From: Alnus glutinosa
Taxonomy: Eukaryota > Streptophyta > Magnoliopsida > Fagales > Betulaceae
Assembly: GCF_958979055.1 (NCBI RefSeq)
Contig: NC_084898.1
Span: 1,188,001 to 1,252,000 of the forward strand
Direction: 5' to 3'
DNA: 64,000 bases
Shown: positions 36,933 to 49,652 of the stretch, one piece after another
Layout of the letters: each line of letters opens with the position of its first letter
Numbering within the stretch: position 1 is the first letter of the stretch
The notes under the pieces: generated by a model
Told to the model about the DNA's origin: nothing
Databases searched by the model: none
Seen by the model: only the letters and a program-made list of their open reading frames with translations
Translations under genes and position numbers: made by a program

Positions 36933-38758
36933 TTAAAATCTCCCCTCAAGTTGATAGGTGGTGCGACAACTAACAACTTGGACTTGAGAGTGAGGAATCG
37001 TGCGTTAACATTATCACACCATAGAATCAGTTTAAGTTGAAGAGAAACAGGAAGATCCTTAAACAACATGCGAAGCCAATATAGTTCAGTAGTAGCTAAG
37101 GATCGGTATTCTGCTTCAGTGCTGGATCTTGAAACAATCGGCTATTTCTTTGCACTCCAGGAGATCAAGCATGAGCCGAGAAACACAGCAAAATCAGATG
37201 TAGAACGACGATCATATGGGTCACCAGCTCAGTCTGAATCACAAAAAGCATTCAGTTGTAGAGACCCTTTAGAATACCATATGCCGTGATCAATAGAACC
37301 CTTCAAATAGCGGAGGACACGCTTAGCTGCTGATAGATGAATATCTGTTGGAGAATGAAGATGCTGACAGAGTTGATTCATAGAGAATGAGATATCTAGA
37401 CGAGTTAAAGTGCAGTACTGTAGAGATCTGACAACATGTCGATAAATGGAGGGATCATCGAGAGGAGTACCATCATATCGTGATAATTTGGAGCCAGAAG
37501 AGCATGGTGACTTAGCTGGTTTGGCTCCATCCATATGAGTGCATGTGAGGAAATCAGTGATATATTTCTTTTGACAAAGATGAAGTCCATGAGAGGCACG
37601 GCTGACTTGAATTCCCAAGAAGAAGCTAAGAGGACCCAAATCCTTAAGAGGAAATTCTTATTGTAATTTACAAACCATAGATTCAAGAACCGAAGGATTA
37701 GTACTTGTGAGAATAATATCATCCACATACACAAGCATATAAATTTGCACAGCACTAGAAATTAAAATAAAGAGAGAATTGTCCACAAGAGAAGCCTTAA
37801 AACCAATATCAAGGAGAAATGTAGAGAGCCGTGTGAACCAAGCTCGGGGAGCTTGTTTTAAACCATAAATTGCCTTGTGAAGACGACAAACAGCATCAGG
37901 TTGCGCCTTATCATAAAACCCTTGAAGTTGTTCCATGTATACTTCTTCAAATAATTGACCATGGAGAAAGGAATTCGACACATCCAACTGGCGAATACTC
38001 CAAGAAAAGTGAACTGCAAGAGACAATATAATACGGATGGTGGAAGGCTTGATCATGGGACTAAATGTTTCCATATAATCGACACCACATTGTTGATCAA
38101 AGCTTTTAGCAACCAATCTGGCCTTGAACCTTTCAACTGAACCATCAGCCTGCCGTTTAACTTTATATACCCAGTTATTCCAAATGTTATTATGAGTGAG
38201 AGGTCTAGGACATAAAGACCATGTACCAGTAGAGATCATGGCATCAAACTCAAGTTGCATTGCTGCTTTCCAAAGAGGATGACTGGCTGCTTTTCTATAG
38301 CATGTAGGTTCAACTTCCTACAGAGTGGTGTGATGGCAAATGAGGGGATATTTGGTAGTCTGAAAGAGTTGAAAGTCTGGAAAAGTTTTGGGACGGAGAG
38401 ATCCTGTTTTAGATCTTGTTATCATAGGGTGTGAAGATGAAATATCAGAAGTAACATGTTTGGAACAAGATCTAAAAAAGATGTTATAGGAATAGGAGAA
38501 GGTATAGCAGAATTAGAGATAGGTGTGGCCATAGGTACCTGAAGTGAATGGGAAGGATGCGGAGTAGCAGCTGCATCCGAGACAATAGGAGCAGAATTTA
38601 AGGGTTGTGAAGAGCAAGTAGTTCCTGTTGTGGAATTAGGAAGGGTAGGGGCAGCAGTTGTAATAGCAACAAGAAGATTAATAAAGAAAGGAGAATCACC
38701 TACAGCATTGAGCTTGGATGGAAGTTGAGAGTAAGCTGTATCATTTGCTGGAAATTTA
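36933..38758 (-). mobile_element. Ty1/Copia retrotransposon remnant: RT and RNase H
   Basis: Read on the minus strand: a linker (38758-38422), the reverse transcriptase (38260-37658) with GTWSLCPRP, FKARLVAKSF, RQLDVSNSFLHG, GLKQAPRAWF and the catalytic YVDD, a frameshift, then 37639-37229 (FFLGIQVSRA, RYLKGS, FCDSD) and the RNase H part down to about 36960 (SSTEAEYRSLA). In-frame stops replace two family residues in the RNase H region (TGA after CDSD, TAG after SAKK). A polypurine tract CAACTTGAGGGGAGA follows at 36935-36950, marking the 3' end. The gag, protease and integrase half is missing; it is present in the related copy at 56981-59756. Non-functional. Confidence 0.9.
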
Positions 38759-38792
38759 GTTTCTATCTGTTGTGGTTGCAACAGATAGAAAC
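38759..38792. repeat. Perfect palindrome at the Copia deletion junction
   Basis: GTTTCTATCTGTTG (38759-38772), a 6-base loop TGGTTG, then CAACAGATAGAAAC (38779-38792). The right arm belongs to the sequence also found at 62345-62358. The left arm is attached to the Copia linker, where the other copy (57660) continues differently. Confidence 0.85.
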
Positions 38793-39326
38793 TGAAGTAA
38801 ATTTGATGGTATTATGGATGGGATCAGATATGAAGATGTGTCGAGTCTGCGGGTGGCAGGTGCAATATTGACAAATTTATCGTGTTAAAAGGAAAGAAAA
38901 TTATAAAAGCAGCAACCCATGTTATAAATCAAGTGTACGTAGAAGAAATTTCGATTTCTATCGATCTATAATAGATATTGTAATAATATGTTTCGTTAAA
39001 AAAAAAAAAAAAAGGGGGGGAAGAGAGAGGTGGAAACCTTTTGACGCCGGGCAAAATAGTGATTATTTTGTAGGCTATTCAATCGGCAGTTTGCAAGGAA
39101 AAAAATCAAATAAAATTATCCCAAAAATGCAGAGATAATCTCTGAACTTCAATAAAATTATCAATAATTAGTGATGCTGGAAAACGCCCACAACCCGGGC
39201 TAATCTAACTGAAAATTCAACTTTTAGTAGGATTTTACCAAAAATAGCAAAACCCTAATAAAATGAAATACAGAATAAAATAAGGAGGCTGCCAAAAATC
39301 TATCCCAAATCGGGCTCAGAATTACC
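38773..39326. repeat. Block duplicated at 62338-62886
   Basis: About 550 bp nearly identical to 62338-62886, from TGGTTGCAACAGATAGAAAC to GGGCTCAGAATTACCAC. In both places it lies on the 5' (right) side of a minus-strand Copia body, so it may be 5' leader or LTR of that Copia element. No primer site was recognised. Confidence 0.75.
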
Positions 39327-39364
39327 ACTTAAACAATAAATGAAAAGTAATTACCATAAATGGA

Positions 39365-39395
<31 letters not shown>

Positions 39396-39706
39396 GGTTT
39401 TTTTAAAGGGAAAATAGCGGATTGTGAGCTTGAAACAAGGCGCACCGAGTGTAGCTGGGTGGCCACAACGTGCGCGCCAAAGAGAGCTTTCTGAATTAGG
39501 GTCATATGCGCGAATCAGACACTCGTAGCCAAAGTTATGGCCAAAATACTGTCGCGCACTCGAAAATTGATCAAATTAGGCCATATCACGATTTCTTGCC
39601 AATCTTACGCTGATCTGCCCGCTCCAGGTAATTTCAGCGCCATAAATGTGCATTCTGACAGCTCAACATCATCTTACTCGGATCTCCCTGCATCACCTTT
39701 TCCTTT

Positions 39707-39737
<31 letters not shown>

Positions 39738-42189
39738 GTTTTATTCCAGGAGGGGTTCGCTGTTTCGGCCTTTCCTTGCGGGATATGTACCCCATTATGT
39801 TTTTAATAGTACTAATTAATTACATAAAGTAATGTAAATGATATTATACTAAGTGTATTAGTTTAATTAATTTAATTAAGCTGGAGGTATATGTACTCAT
39901 CAACACGTAATTTATTTTAGTCATGCACAGAAAGCAACATTAGAGGAATAATGCTAAAGTTAAATGTGTTCTAAAGCAGGCATATCCTGGATTAGTAATA
40001 ACTACCAACATAGGAAACTACTCTCGATCTCATGGTCACGAACTATAATGCCAATATAAATCTATATGCCCATTATATACCCTTATCCAAAGCCTACACC
40101 CCAATTAAGTGTAAACATACATGCTTGTGGGGGCTATAATTGACATTACAAGCTTCCAATTAATTTTGGTATCTCCAAGCGTTGAAAGTTGATTGTTTGA
40201 GGAAAAGAAAATGGGCTGATTGGAAACATATATAGCCACGTACGTTGAGGAAAAATCTATGTCGGGAAGCATAATATATAGCTACAACCTACGATGCATT
40301 TATAGGAGATTGAAACTCAGAATCCTTCTTAAAATATGTGAGGATACTTGAATTGATATCAAGCTAAGGACAAAACCATGCCATCAAATTGGAAGAAAAT
40401 AAGAATCATTCCATTTGACAACCATGATATGACGTTCCGAGTGTTAATTCTTTTTCTCATTCCTTATTTAGTGGAGCACTTATTCACTAATAATTTAGTT
40501 AACCACACCTTTATTAAGTGTCTTTGTGCCAAATAATAGGAGTATGATCCTCTTCATTTCAAGTTAAAATGGTAAATTCTTTTTTTTTTTTTTTTTCAAG
40601 TTTAAATTGTATTGAGACATAGTATAATTTATATATAAACTATATAGATCAACTTTAATACGACTCATTTAATTAAATGGGTAAGATTTTTAAACTCTAA
40701 ACCGCTAATTTCTCATTGAATTCGTGTCAGATTTGCTGGTCATGTCAATAATTGCTAGCTCTTATATTGCGTGTCGAATTCGGGTCATGTCGAAGTATGA
40801 GTATAAGATTAATTATATAGGTCTACCATAAATTAAACGGATCAAATCCCTTGTTCTAACCTGCTAATTTTCGGTTAGGTTCAGGTTGGGTTCACAAGTT
40901 TTGTAAAAAAAAAAAATCAGCCCTATTTCAATTTAATAGAAATGAACAATTTTTTGGTCAAAAAATAATATATATATATATATTGTCATATCATTTAAAA
41001 TTTTAAATATACATCATAATATCATGGAACAAAACAAAATTGTGTCCGTAAAATAGTTACAAACTGAGATAACTATGAAACGCATTAATTAAAGGTGTTG
41101 AAATAATTTTCATAGAACATAATGCATGAATTTGGGGATATAAAATTAAGTTACAGTTGTAGCTCCCTCATCTTAATCACTTTTTCATGTAACCATATTT
41201 TACAAAGGTGCTCTAATCTTCTCCACTCAATAAGATTCTGATACTCTTAATGATTATTTAAGAAAGCACTAGAAAACACTAATCACATATTTGCTAGATA
41301 TAACCTTAAAAGTATTAGTTATTATAAGACTTTTTAAAATCACTTATATAACCTAATTCCACAAATTAAACATACCCAATATGGAACTCAACACATATTC
41401 ATGTCGGAACTTAATTAACAAGATCCCTGCAACGCCTTTATAACTCCTAATTAATTATAATATATATAAGATGGTAAGACCCGTGGATAATTAGTCTCTT
41501 AATATTGGGCAAAGCATATAATTATTAGATAAACCATGAAACAATATCTTTATGTATAAATTTGTGATTATTAAAATTCATCTTGATATTAATTGATAAT
41601 ATTTGTTTTAATAATGCTAAAAATCACATTTTTATCCTACAATTATCCCATAATTTTGATATGACAATCACATGTTGATGTAGTAATGCTAGAAAATGGT
41701 TGAAGATACCTGAAAATTTCTTTAAAGGAGAGAGTTAAGGTAATCGTAATTCTGATAGTGTTAATTATTTGAAGATACCTGAAAATGGTTGCCCGCCCTA
41801 GCTTCCTTATGTCAAGTGTCTACTAATAGGGTACGGTGTAGGCGAAGCCTTGACAACTAAACATGAGACTCAAGCGAAAGATATCAATCAAGCAACTATT
41901 GATTGGCATTGTAATGTTACATCAAAATAATATAGGGTGGAAGCGTAAATATAGGCTTTAAGATCTAATTAAGATTGAAGAATTAAAGTCCATTTGATAA
42001 AATTGATAACCCAATTAAGGTGCCAATTAAATTGATAGCAATCCAAACCACAGGCCAGGGGCTAACTTGATATTTTACTTCAAATATTAATTATTAGTTG
42101 CAACATTATACATTATTTGTATCAAAATTTTGATATTTAATATCACCTCATAATGTATAAATTAAGGTATTTCTTTAAATATCATGGTA
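39327..42189. other. Unit 2 non-coding DNA
   Basis: 39327-40250 is unit-specific, with a TA tract (39367-39389) and a T run inside a chance ORF (39537-39806). From 40250 to 41978 the sequence is collinear with unit 1 (25400-28107) and holds the unfilled retroposon site at 40731-40745. No gene. Confidence 0.6.
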
Positions 42190-45100
42190 GTCTTGACAAT
42201 TTAAAGTGGAGGCAAAGGGCTAAGGTAAATTGGTTGCAGTTTGGAGATCGTAATACAAAATTCTTCCATGCATGTGCCACCCAGAGGAAGCAACGGGCTA
42301 CTATTCAGAAAATTCAAAATATGGAGGGATTGGAGTGTACAACTCATGAACAAATTGAGTCAGCATTTGTTTCCTATTATTCGGATCTTTTTAGGGCAGG
42401 AAGAGAAGAGGATATGGAAGACTGTCTGGATGCTCTAGATAGGAGCGTGACTGAGGAGATGAATAAAAAACTATTGGCAGAGTTGTCTGTGGAGGAAATT
42501 TCTGCTGCGATGCACGACATGCCAGCCATGAAGGCCCCAGGTCCGGATGGCTTCTCAACCTGTTTCTACCAATCCAACTGGGCCATGATTCACAAGAAGG
42601 TATGCTCTGCTGTAAATCATTTTTTCCAAACGGGTTTTTTGGTCAAAGGAATCAATACAACTCATATTGCACTTATTCCTAAGGTGCATAGCCCGGTGCA
42701 TGTCTCTGAATTTAGACCAATAAGTTTATGTAATGTCATTTACAAATTGGTTTCAAAGGTTTTGGCCAATCGTCTTAAAGCAGTCTTGCCCCATATTATA
42801 TCTTTTGCACAGAGTTCTTTTATCCCTGGCCGGTTAATTTCTGATAATGTTATCGTGGCTTTTGAAACAATGCACACAATGCAGCAAAGAATGTGGAGTC
42901 GGGTGGGGTATATGGGGGTAAAGCTTATGATAGGGTTGAATGGAGATATCTGAGGGCTGCGATGCTAAGACTGGGATTTGATGTACGTTGGGTTGATTTA
43001 GTGATGTAGTGTGTTACCTCTGTCCGGTATGCAGTTTTGGTAAATGGAAGGCCGGTTGGGAATATCCAGCCGTCAAGAGGACTCAGACAAGGGGACCCCA
43101 TCTCCCCATATTTATTTCTTATATGTGCAGAAGGTCTTAGTGCATTACTTGGGAGAGCTGAGCAGAGAGGACATATTTCAGGGGTTCCAACCTCTCCGAA
43201 GGGATCGAGGATTAGTCATCTGTTTTTTGCTGATGACAGCATTCTTTTTTGCAAATCTAACGCTGTTGAATGGAGGAGGTTGATGCGAATTCTGGGCAGA
43301 TATGAACAAGCCTCAGGTCAGAAACTGAATGTGCAGAAGACCTCAATGTTTTTCAGTCGTAATACAAGTTGGGAAAGTAGACAGGAGATATTACAATTGT
43401 CAGGGCTAACAGAAACACTCCGCATTGACGCATACCTTGGTCTTCCTACTTTTGTGGGTAAATCAAGGGCACAAGCTTTCCAATACATAAAGGAGCAGGT
43501 GATTAATAAATTGTCAAATTGAAAAGTTTAGTTCCTATCACAGGCAGGAAAGGAGGTTTTAGTTAAAGCTATGGTTCAGGCTATTCCCACTTACTGCATG
43601 AGTGTCTTCCAATTACCTGTTTCTTTATGTAAGGAGCTCAATGCATTGATGCAAAATTTCTGGTGGAATCATATGTCGAAGTCCTCTAAAATCCACTGGA
43701 TGAGCTGGGAAAGAATGAGTAAATCAAAGGTGGCAGGAGGCCTAGGGTTTAGGGATTTGGTCCTTTTCAACAATGCCATTTTAGCAAAGCAAGGATGGAG
43801 AATTTTACCAAATACGGATTCTCTTATTTTTTCAGATCTTACAGGCCAAATACCATCCTTCCTCCACTTTTATGGAAGCTAAAATTGGGCCCCGAGCATC
43901 TTTTGTATGGAGGAGCATCTGCAATGCCAGGGAATTATTGGAGCAGGGATTGTTGTGGAGGGTGGGAGATGGTCGATCAATAAGCATATGGAAGTCTCGG
44001 TGGCTGCCAACTCCAACTTTCCACACTGTCCAATCCTTTCCTAGGTTTCTTGATTTGCATGCTCTAGTGGGGGAGATAATTGATCAAGATCGTGGTGTGT
44101 GGAAAGAAGATCTCATTAGGGAAGTGTTTATGCAGGAGGAGGCAGATGTCATATTGAATATTCCTCTAAGTCCTAATCTTCCCCAGGACAGACTGATATG
44201 GAAGGACACAAAAGATGGCAAGTTCACAGTTAGGAGTGCATACCACTTGGGATACAGTTTGCATGACATGGATAGAGGACAAAGTTCTTCAGGGACAAGT
44301 GACCAAGGGATGTGGAAGCTTCTATGGAGCCTAAGAGTTCCAAATCAGGTGAAAGTGTTTAAATGGCGGGCACTCCATGATATATTGCCAACTCGGGTAA
44401 ACCTGGTGCGCCGAAAAGTGATTGAGGATGACCTGTGTCCAGTGTGTAAAACGGAGAGGGAAACTGTTATCCATGTTCTGTGGACTTGTCCGGCCGCGCA
44501 GGATGTCTGGGGAGGATCACTGTCAAAATTTCAGAAGTGTGAGACCAACTATAGCTCCTTCCTTACTCTGTTTGAAGAGTTTCAGGTGCGTTTCAAAAAA
44601 GAAATTATGGAATTGATGGTGATAACGGCTAGAAGGTTGTGGTTGAGAAGAAACTCTTTTATTTTTGAAGGAGTCTTTTCTTCCCCATCTGACATACTCG
44701 CATGAGCAAAAATGACTCTGGAGGAATTTATGCGGTGCTCAAATCCAGATCAGTCTACATCTGAGTCAAATACTGAGCCTCCAATGCGGTTTCAACAAGC
44801 TTGGAAGCCCCCTCCAAATGATCATATAAAAGTCAATTGGGATGCAGCCATCAGTCAAAAAAATAGCTCTATTGGGCTTGGTATGGTTGCAAGAGATAGT
44901 AGGGGGGATTTTATGGGGGCACGTTGCATGGTATTTTTCCAAAGAACGGAAGCATGTATGGCTGAAGCTTTGGCTGCACTCTGGGCAGTCAAGTTTTGTA
45001 AGGAGGTTGGTTTCCTTGAGGTGATATTGGAAGGAGATGCAGCACAGGTAGTGAATGACATAATTTCCCCTCTTCCTCGTCTAGCTAAAACTGGTCATCT

Positions 45101-45360
45101 CACAGAAAGTATAATACAAGAGCTTCAAGGTTTTAGAACTGCCACTTTTGTTCACGTGAAAAGGGAGTGTAACAATGTAGCTCATACTTTGGCTAGATTG
45201 GCAGTGGAGCAAAATCTCTCGGATGTTTGGTTAGAGGAACCTCCAAACTGTATTGCAGATCTTATTGTTAGGGAACGTTTGTGTCTCTAGATTTTTTTAT
45301 TGGGGATCATTTTATGTTATCAGTTAATAAGAAGCAGATTTTCTCGTTCAAAAAAAAAAA
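42190..45360 (+). mobile_element. LINE retrotransposon ORF2 remnant: RT, zinc-binding and RNase H
   Basis: 5'-truncated: it starts inside ORF2 (WRQRAKVNWLQFGDRNTKFF) and lacks ORF1 and the endonuclease. Reverse transcriptase follows with KAPGPDGF, IALIPKV, FRPISLCNVIYKLVSKVLAN, SFIPGRLISDN, GLRQGDPISPYLFL and the catalytic FADD (about 43229-43240), then the zf-RVT region (LCPVCKTERETVIHVLWTCP) and an RNase H domain (44790-45290; VNWDAAI, EALAALWAVKF, EGDAAQVVND). It ends CTCGTTC and an A tail at 45360. Defects: frameshift near 42925, TAG near 43006, TGA and TAG near 43520-43530, frameshift near 43875, TGA at 44703. It is dead but recent enough to read. Confidence 0.95.
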
Positions 45361-45446
45361 CTTATTCCAAGGCGTTAACGTCCACGACCAATAAAACAAT
45401 ACTCTTTAATTTATGATTAATTAATTCCATAACAATAATTTTCTCT

Positions 45447-46655
45447 GAAAAAATTAATGGAAAAATGAGAAGCTTCTAATAAAAAATCAAAATAAGAGGA
45501 AAAAAAATATCCTGCATGCAGTACATGCATGCATGTCACATGCATGATAGGGTGAGACATATATCATACGTACACAGATCGAGTATTCTATCACTACAAG
45601 AAATTCGCCCATTAGGGGCGACACTATCAGTGTCAACAAAAAGTTGACGCTGATAGTCGACTATTAGCGTCGACTTTGGCAGTCGACACTGATAATAGAC
45701 TATTAGCGTCGACTATTAACATTATTAGCATCGACAAGTTAGTTGACGCTAATTGTCCAAAAAAACGCATTATTAGCGTCAACTTTGGTGTCGACGCTAA
45801 TAACCTGGTGGGAAATTTTACCTCGCGCGGGTTGAGAAATAGCAACAACATTTTAGTATTAGCGTCCACTTACGTCGACGCTAATAAATAATTATCAATG
45901 TTGACACTAAATGTAGACGCTAATAGCCTATTATTAGCGTCGACTTATATTTGTCGACGCTGATAATAGGTCATTAGCGTCGACTCTAGGGTTGATGCTA
46001 ATGATCCTGTATAAATAATTAATTTATTTTTTAAAAATATTGAAAAGCTTTAGCGCTACTCCACTAAAAATATTTTTTTTTTTAATTTTTTTTTTAGGTT
46101 ATTAGCGTCCACAGTGTCGACGCTGATGATATACTATTAGCGTCGACATTGTTGTCGACGTTAATAATATATTATCAGCATCGACTTATCATAAATGTAG
46201 TATAAGTTTTAGTGTCGACTGAGAATAGCATTAGCGTCGACATTTGTCGACACTAATAAACGATCATTAGTGTCGACCCTTATGTCGACGCTGATGATCG
46301 GCAGATGAGCATCTGCGTCGGTCTTTCAACATCAACTTATTAGCGTCCAATAGTCGACACTAATATTCATTAGCGTCGACTTTTGGACTTTTAGCGTCCA
46401 CTAAGGGTAGACGCTAATGAGCGAATTTCTTGTAGTGTATTAAATATAGTGAAAACTTTTAAGTATAACAAAAGTCAATTTAAAAGTTCATGGTGTAAAA
46501 AACTAATTCATCTTAAATTTAGATGCCACAAGGCTGAGTAAAAAATTCAATAATAATAAATATTATATAATACTCAAAACTCTTATTGAGTTTGGCTTGC
46601 TTCCTATGAAAAAAATTATTGGAGATCCTCATGAGCAAAAATAAACCTGAGAGAT
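45447..46655. repeat. Local direct duplicate, copy A (holds the CACTA element)
   Basis: Outside the CACTA insert this segment (TTAATGGAAAAATGAGAAGC to AACCTGAGAGATTG) matches 47292-47658. It lies in the unit 2-specific region behind the LINE. Confidence 0.85.
45592..46437. mobile_element. Non-autonomous CACTA (En/Spm) element, 846 bp
   Basis: Ends are CACTACAAGAAATTCGC and its complement GCGAATTTCTTGTAGTG, with a 3-bp target duplication TAT on both sides. The interior carries seven exact copies of TTAGCGTCGAC and many one-mismatch copies in both orientations, the kind of subterminal repeats that CACTA regulatory proteins bind. No transposase is present. The unfilled site is preserved at 47449-47451 in the neighbouring duplicate. 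Confidence 0.95.
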
Positions 46656-47291
46656 TGAGCCTGTTTGGTTACTGTTTCGGAAACAGGTTTTCTGTTTTCA
46701 AAATAGGGAAACACGTTTCAAATGCGATTAGGCCGTTTGGGTAAATGTTTTGAAAACAAAAACAAGTGAAAACAAAAACCAGGAAAAACACAAAATATGG
46801 AAACATCTTTAAGATGTTTTCATAAACGGTTTTCTGTTTTCTAAAGAAAACACGGGGAACACAACAACCAACTTAAGTGCACAGTAAATAATACAATTTC
46901 AGATCGTGGGTTCGAAACTTCAAAGGTATTTTTCATCATTCTTCTCCAGTTCTCCTTCACTCCCACACCCTTTCGCCTATCTCTGAAAGCCCAACCTCGA
47001 GCTCAGAGACCAGTACTGTTTCACTTGTTCACACATTCCTAAAATTTGAAAAGCCCCCCAAAATGCAACGGTTGTCCGAGAATTTTGAAGCTACGATGGT
47101 ACGGATTCAACAACAACAACAACTCTCTCTGCGAAACCATTCCACCGTCGTTACCTTTGATGCTCAGGTACTTTTCGACCTCCACTCCTTTCCTGCTCTG
47201 TCATCTCCACTCAGACAGATCACTCCATGTGTCTCGTCCCCTCCATTGGAAACGCCATGACGAATAGCAGCTGACCGTCCTTGGCTTGCTT
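46656..47291. other. Unassigned insert between local duplicates
   Basis: Unique to copy A/B spacing. It contains several diverged GTTTTC/AAAACAGG blocks (46670-46860) and an ORF (47063-47260) with a Gln run (MQRLSENFEATMVRIQ) that looks like a start of some gene but has no recognised domain. Origin unknown. Confidence 0.4.
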
Positions 47292-47658
47292 CCTATGAAA
47301 AAATTAATGGAAAAATGAGAAGCTTCTAATAAAATATCAAAATAAGAGAAAAAAAAAAAAAAAAATCCTGCATGCGTGCAGTACATGCATGCATGTCACA
47401 TGCATGATAGGGTGAGACATATATCATACGTACACAGATCGAGTATTCTATTAAATATAGTGAAAACTTTTAAGTATAACAAAAGTCATTTTAAAAATTC
47501 ATGGTGTAAAAAACTAATTCATCTTAAATTTAGATGCCACGTGGCTGAGTAAAAAATTCAATAATAATAAATATTATATAATACTCCAAACTCTTTGCTT
47601 CCTATGAAAAAATTATTGGAGATCCTCACGAGAAAAAATAAACCTGAGAGATTGTTAA
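47292..47658. repeat. Local direct duplicate, copy B (empty CACTA site)
   Basis: Second copy of 45447-46655 without the CACTA element; GAGTATTCTATTAAATATAG runs uninterrupted at 47441-47460. Confidence 0.85.
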
Positions 47659-48712
47659 TTTCTAGCTAGTGAAAAAATAATTGTACTCCCACAATCTTGA
47701 AATTAATCTCCACCGTTTATTTTTGCACAATCTCCGATTATTTTTTTCATTAGAAGTAAGCCATTTCTCTTACCTTAAAAAATAGTACTATGGGATTTTA
47801 CAAGTAGATAATTAAAATGAAGAAAACAGTTCATATACCCCAAGGTCAGCAAAAAGACAGAAATAACATAAGAAATTTTTTTTTAATAAAATTAACAAAA
47901 ATACCCCTATAAACTCGGGAAAAAAAATTAATTTTTATTTTAAAAAAACGAAATTATTTTATTTAAAACTCAAATCAATAGTACAATAGTGTAATTTTTA
48001 ATTTTACTATGGGATTTAAAATTTTACTAGCGGATAATTTTGCTATTGGATCGATCATACACATTCCAAGTACGAATGTTAAAACTCAAAAGGCAGGCCC
48101 GTTTGGGCTTAACCCTTGTACGGGTTTCCACATGTCAAATTGGCCGGAGACATGAGTCCAATTGGATGCCAACAATCAACTTCCTTGTACGGTGCAGGTT
48201 TACTCTTGCGCAAAATTTCAATAAAGAATTCGAGCAATATTTTGTTCAAATTATTTGGCACCCGATAGACCTAAGATTGTTATGATAGCAACAGAAATTA
48301 GGATTTAAAAATTAAAAAATAAATTCAAGAAGAAAGAAAATAACAAATAGAAAAGAGAAAAATTATAATTGCCCTAAATAAGCATGCAAATTAATACATA
48401 AATAACTGTGAAAGATTTTGAATTTTAATTGATACTTCATAATTGAATTGTTTCATTGAGCGTGTATCACATGTATAGACCAAGATCTCCTAATTTAACA
48501 AGGAAACTGAAAAAATAAAAATAAAATCCTAATTGAAGAAGGAAAACTAAAACACATGCACATTTATAATTGAAAAATAAAAACATAATCCTAATGAAAA
48601 AGGAAAAACACAATCCTTATCGAAAAGAAAAACTAAAACACATATGCATAAATAAAATAAACCAACACTAACATTTGTCTTCTCCTACATTATTATTTGG
48701 GCATGACCTATC
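47659..48712. other. Unit 2 intergenic DNA
   Basis: AT-rich, mostly unit-specific up to 48655, collinear with unit 1 after that. The 81-codon ORF at 48040-48285 has no recognisable domain. Confidence 0.5.
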
Positions 48713-48880
48713 TATTCGAATAAATAGCCAAACAGCTCAAACTTTATTTGGTCAGGTGGTTTTATATGAACTCGATCTCTTACAAATTGCAGGATAGGAC
48801 TACTACATGTGATTCTGCAGCCAGCTACCAAAGCTTTGAGAGCCTTTGTTAATGCAGACAAAGAAGCATGGCAATGCCAT
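48713..48880 (-). pseudogene. Exon-like remnant of an unidentified gene (unit 2)
   Basis: Counterpart of 28281-28448. Minus-strand frame SLSALTKALKALVAGCRI, then FVRDRVHIKPPDQIKFELF, but a stop replaces the residues next to the donor (LFGQ becomes LFE-stop). Decay in one copy suggests no selection on it. Confidence 0.3.
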
Positions 48881-49594
48881 ATCTAGCTTTTCAAGGTTTC
48901 ATGTGCACCCAGGCTTTTCACGGTATCTCCAACAAAGCAATGTGGTCACACATACACACGTACACGTACGTAGGTGAAGCTTTAGGTCAATTTATATAAA
49001 TAAATTTCGCCTTCATGTAGAGAATTAAAGGATGTGTGCCACGTGCATGGCCACTGCATACTAGAGAAAGTGGGTCAATTCATCACACATCACCATTTGG
49101 AAAAGTGTCAATCGATCTGATGAGCTTGGGTCGTTTGTGATATATAAACTGTCACCATCTGCTTCACGTGAACCCCCCATCCTCTCTCCCTCTTTCTGTA
49201 TACATGGGTCCCTCTAAATTACGACGCCGGCCAGTCTTACAATTACTACTCCACTCATTATATATGATTGTATTAAGTCATTCTAATGGATCTATATCTA
49301 TCTATGATCTATCATCCTCTCTCTCGATCTCTCTCTCCTAACAAGAGGATATATGATAGAATGCTAACTTTAAGTGATCAAAAGAGAGTGAACCCCAAAA
49401 AAAAAAGTGTCTCTCCAATATTAAAGCTCATCCTCATAGATGGATCAAAATTAAATTATTGATTTTAGATGAGTGGGGATCTCGTGGGCTTTACAAGAGA
49501 GTAAGGATCTTGTGGGTCTATATTCAATTGTTGCTCCTAAAATTAATATGGCTTGGTTTTTGTTTCATTGTTTCCTTATTCTTTTAGCATAACG

Positions 49595-49652
<58 letters not shown>

